From Maniola hyperantus (lineage: Eukaryota; Arthropoda; Insecta; Lepidoptera; Nymphalidae), in assembly GCF_902806685.2 (NCBI RefSeq), contig NC_048562.1, positions 5,200,368 to 5,264,367 on the forward strand: 64,000 bases of DNA, given 5' to 3'. This document shows, one piece after another, positions 61,320 to 64,000 of the stretch; position 1 is the first letter of the stretch, and each line of letters opens with the position of its first letter. Both the position numbers and the translations under genes were made by a program. The notes below the pieces were generated by a model. The model ran no database searches, was not told where the DNA came from, and was given only the letters and a program-made list of their open reading frames with translations.

Positions 61320-64000
61320 CTACTTCTTAATATCCTTAATATGCCAAGTGCCTATTGGGTGGTTGTCAGCTACTCTAACTAGTTCGTAAACCAAAGGTGA
61401 CAAAACCTTGACAACCCTGCACTTTTCATACTTAGGTGCCAGCTTAGCTGCGAAAAAATTTGTAGCGTCGCTTTGTGGATAGGTCTTTTTCCACACTATA
61501 TCCCCAACAGAATAGCTTGCAGACCTACGCCTTAAGTTGTAATGCGTTGCATACTCTGCATGAGCCTGAAACAAATTTCTCCTAACCTGACCAAATATGT
61601 CCTCCAAAGATCCAAACTTTCCTGCGTATTCCTCCCTTGGAATTCCGGCCTCGTACTCCTTATCCGTGTCCTTATAGAAGGAACCATTTAAAACCGGTTC
61701 TCTAGCGTGGACAAGGAAGAACGGGGAGAATCCAGTGGATTCATTAACCGCACTGTTTATGGCGAACTGGACCTTGTACAGGTTTTCGTCCCAGGACCTG
61801 TGGTTATCTTTCACAAAAGCGGCTACAGCAGTCATAACAACCTTATTGTACCTCTCAACAAGGTTAACTTGCGGAGTGTACAGTGGTGTGTAGTGTAATT
61901 TCGGAATATTATAACGCTTAATGAGATTACGGAATTCAGATCCTGTAAATTGGGACCCATTGTCCACAATCACAGTCTCTGGAACACTATGGTTCAAAAA
62001 TACAAAATTCTCTAGCGCTTTAACAACAGCGGCACCTGTGGCACGCCGTAACGGAAACAACATTGTATATTTCGAAAAACAACACGTCACCACAAAAAGA
62101 AATGTAAATCCTGATTTAGACCTAGGCAAAGGTCCGACTAAATCAGCCGAAATGACCTGAAAAGGTCTCTCGCAGACTTTAGGCTTCCCAAGCAGACCTG
62201 GAGTGGCTGATGTCGTGTGTTTATACGCAGAGCAAGTATCACAATTCTTAACGTACTCAACCACGTCCTTATACATACCACGCCAAAAATATCTGAGGGA
62301 TAATCTGCGATGAGTTTTGAACACACCAAAATGACCTGCAGTTGCATCTGCATGGTTTTGTTGCATAATTCTAAGGATGTCGTTCTTGTGGACTACCTCT
62401 TTCCAGTCGAACTCACTGAGAAGCTGGTATTTACATTTACTGTAACGATATAGTTTATCGTTCAAAATACTAAAATTCGGAAAATTTGCTGGATTGATTT
62501 TACAGCCATTAAATGTTTTGTCATACCAGTCATCTACCAAAACTTGTTGACTAGAGTTATCATCACGATCACCAACTACATCTACGTGTATGAGTCTCGA
62601 CAAGGTATCCGGAACTACATTATCACAACCCTTCCTATGTTCGATAACAAAATTATACTGTGATAATCTACAACCCCATCTGGCGAGTCGTCCTGAGGGA
62701 TTTTCTAAATTTAAGAACCACTTTAGGGATGCATGGTCTGTGATAATTGTGACTGGCTTGGAACCAAAATAAGCCTGAAATTTCTCCACTGCAAAAATCA
62801 CAGCTAGAGCCTCGCGTTCCGTCGCGCTGTAATTCCTTTCGTTTTTATTTAGGCTCCTACTGACATACGCAATGGGATGATCGCAACCATCGGTTTCTTG
62901 CGTTAGCATACCGCCAACACCATATGCAGAAGCATCACAATGTATTTTGAATGGTTTTTCAAAATTCGGTACCGCAAGAACAGGTGCGGTTACCAACGCA
63001 TTCTTCAATGTATTAAATGCTACCTCTGCCTGTTCGCTCCACTCAAATTTAGGTGCGTTCTTTCCTTTACTCGTTAGTCTATTGAGTGGTGCAGCGATGG
63101 TTGAAAAATTCCTAATAAAGCGCCTGTACCAAGAACAAGTGCCTAGGAAAATCTTTACCTCCTGTGCAGTTTTTGGGGTCGGAAAGTTCAAAACTGCGGC
63201 AACTTTTCCAGGATCTGTGCGTAAACCAAATTCATCCACTATATACCCTAAATATTTCAAAGAGTTTCTAAAAAAATTACATTTATCAAAATTTATGGAT
63301 AGTTGAGCCATTTTTAGTTTATCCAGAACTCTGTTTAATAAAATTAAATGGGTTTCAAAATCAGCAGAACAAATAACAATATCATCTATATAACAAAATA
63401 CTATTCCATTTTCAATATCACTACAAAAATTTTGATTAAATAACTGGTCCATTAACCTCTGCTGTCGTGCTGGTGCACCGCATAGGCCAAACGGCATGAC
63501 TTTAAATTTGAATAACCCTCTACCAGGAACTGTAAAACTGGTTTTTTCCTGAGAGTCGTTAGCTAATGGAATTTGCCAGAAACTTGAACTTAAATCAATC
63601 GATGATAAAAACCTTGCCTCTTTCAAGCTATCTAGAATTTGTGGAATGTACGGTATTGAGTATGAATCCCCCTTTGTCACTGAATTTAATTTCCTGCAAT
63701 CTAGGCAAAATCTCCAGTCTCCATTTGCCTTTTTCACTAAAATTGCTGGGTTATTCCAAGGGCTTTCACTCGGAGTAACTACGTCCATTTCCAGCATCCT
63801 ATCTAACTCTTTACTTAAAGCTTCCTTCTTTTCGGGAGAAAGTGGATATTGTTTTATTTTTATTGGCAAGGCATCACCGGTGTCAATAACATGTTCAATT
63901 AATTTTGTTCTACCCAATCCAATTTTCTCTGAAGAAATATCTAAAAATTTATTTACTACAGATTGGGCTAATTCTTTCTGTTGAGATGATAAGTTTTCAA
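61320..64000 (-). CDS. Ty3/gypsy-type retrotransposon pol: RT, RNase H, integrase (partial, 5' end outside)
   Basis: The frame is open from the window edge to a stop at 61320, with no break over ~890 codons. Numbering from the TTG-encoded residue at 63917: RT about 45-230 with GDWRFCLDCRKLN, MPFGLCGAP and the catalytic YIDDI at 176-180; RNase H about 322-442 with D328, E368 and D394; integrase zinc finger H522, H529, C559, C562; integrase core D592, D652 and E688; then a C-terminal domain ending TWHIKDIKK. About 27 more residues lie upstream in frame before the edge; gag and protease would be beyond. The motif set fits the Metaviridae (Ty3/gypsy) order RT-RH-IN. GAPARQQRLMD differs from the usual NAP.TFQRLMD. 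It has all catalytic residues, so the copy looks young; it is an element gene, not a host gene. Confidence 0.93.
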   Translation of the reverse strand, partial: ENLSSQQKELAQSVVNKFLDISSEKIGLGRTKLIEHVIDTGDALPIKIKQYPLSPEKKEALSKELDRMLEMDVVTPSESPWNNPAILVKKANGDWRFCLDCRKLNSVTKGDSYSIPYIPQILDSLKEARFLSSIDLSSSFWQIPLANDSQEKTSFTVPGRGLFKFKVMPFGLCGAPARQQRLMDQLFNQNFCSDIENGIVFCYIDDIVICSADFETHLILLNRVLDKLKMAQLSINFDKCNFFRNSLKYLGYIVDEFGLRTDPGKVAAVLNFPTPKTAQEVKIFLGTCSWYRRFIRNFSTIAAPLNRLTSKGKNAPKFEWSEQAEVAFNTLKNALVTAPVLAVPNFEKPFKIHCDASAYGVGGMLTQETDGCDHPIAYVSRSLNKNERNYSATEREALAVIFAVEKFQAYFGSKPVTIITDHASLKWFLNLENPSGRLARWGCRLSQYNFVIEHRKGCDNVVPDTLSRLIHVDVVGDRDDNSSQQVLVDDWYDKTFNGCKINPANFPNFSILNDKLYRYSKCKYQLLSEFDWKEVVHKNDILRIMQQNHADATAGHFGVFKTHRRLSLRYFWRGMYKDVVEYVKNCDTCSAYKHTTSATPGLLGKPKVCERPFQVISADLVGPLPRSKSGFTFLFVVTCCFSKYTMLFPLRRATGAAVVKALENFVFLNHSVPETVIVDNGSQFTGSEFRNLIKRYNIPKLHYTPLYTPQVNLVERYNKVVMTAVAAFVKDNHRSWDENLYKVQFAINSAVNESTGFSPFFLVHAREPVLNGSFYKDTDKEYEAGIPREEYAGKFGSLEDIFGQVRRNLFQAHAEYATHYNLRRRSASYSVGDIVWKKTYPQSDATNFFAAKLAPKYEKCRVVKVLSPLVYELVRVADNHPIGTWHIKDIKK

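Noticed and set aside
61707..63984. Plus-strand frames opposite the retrotransposon pol
   Set aside because: They are shadows of the long minus-strand pol frame.

Overview
The window looks like lepidopteran (butterfly or moth) nuclear DNA. It is AT-rich, has no operon structure, and is packed with repeats typical of Lepidoptera: tRNA-headed SINEs, short Helitron-like elements ending in CTAG, MITEs, non-LTR retrotransposon tails, and a very abundant ~440 bp repeat carrying a GACA/GTCT microsatellite. The species cannot be named from the sequence.

The only host gene I can support is the first coding exon of engrailed (en), minus strand, 25609 down to 24844. It is intact, starts at an ATG in good context and stops at a GTAAGT donor after the EH2 motif. 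The homeodomain exons are not visible at lower coordinates, so positions 1-24843 are most simply intron 1 (at least 24.8 kb). Positions 25610-61319 lie 5' of the gene and would hold its promoter and upstream regulation.

Layout. 1-24843: intron 1, a mosaic of nested repeats with a repeat-poor island at 3751-4459 and a LINE copy at 11974-13510. 24844-25609: en exon 1. 25610-26430: promoter-proximal, mostly single-copy DNA. 26430-36960: dense repeats, including a ~359 bp tandem array, a 15 bp minisatellite and a 93 bp-arm hairpin. 36960-39875: repeat-poor island, a candidate regulatory block. 39876-57600: repeats again, with a local direct duplication (52.2/52.6 kb) and a foldback (55.4 kb). 57626-59027: 5'-truncated LINE with a long RT reading frame. 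60265-64000: 3' end of a Ty3/gypsy-type LTR retrotransposon (minus strand) with an open pol frame running off the window.

Names used for repeat families: Fam1 = the element running from GCCAAGTGCGAGTC to ACGGAACCCTAAAA; '+' means that reading direction. Fam1b and Fam1c are variants. SINE-1 to SINE-4 = tRNA-headed SINEs. Hel-D, Hel-E, Hel-F = short Helitron-like families; '+' means 5' TC to 3' CTAG. MITE-G, MITE-P, MITE-S = inverted-repeat elements. Repeat coordinates are accurate to a few bases at clear boundaries and to tens of bases elsewhere.
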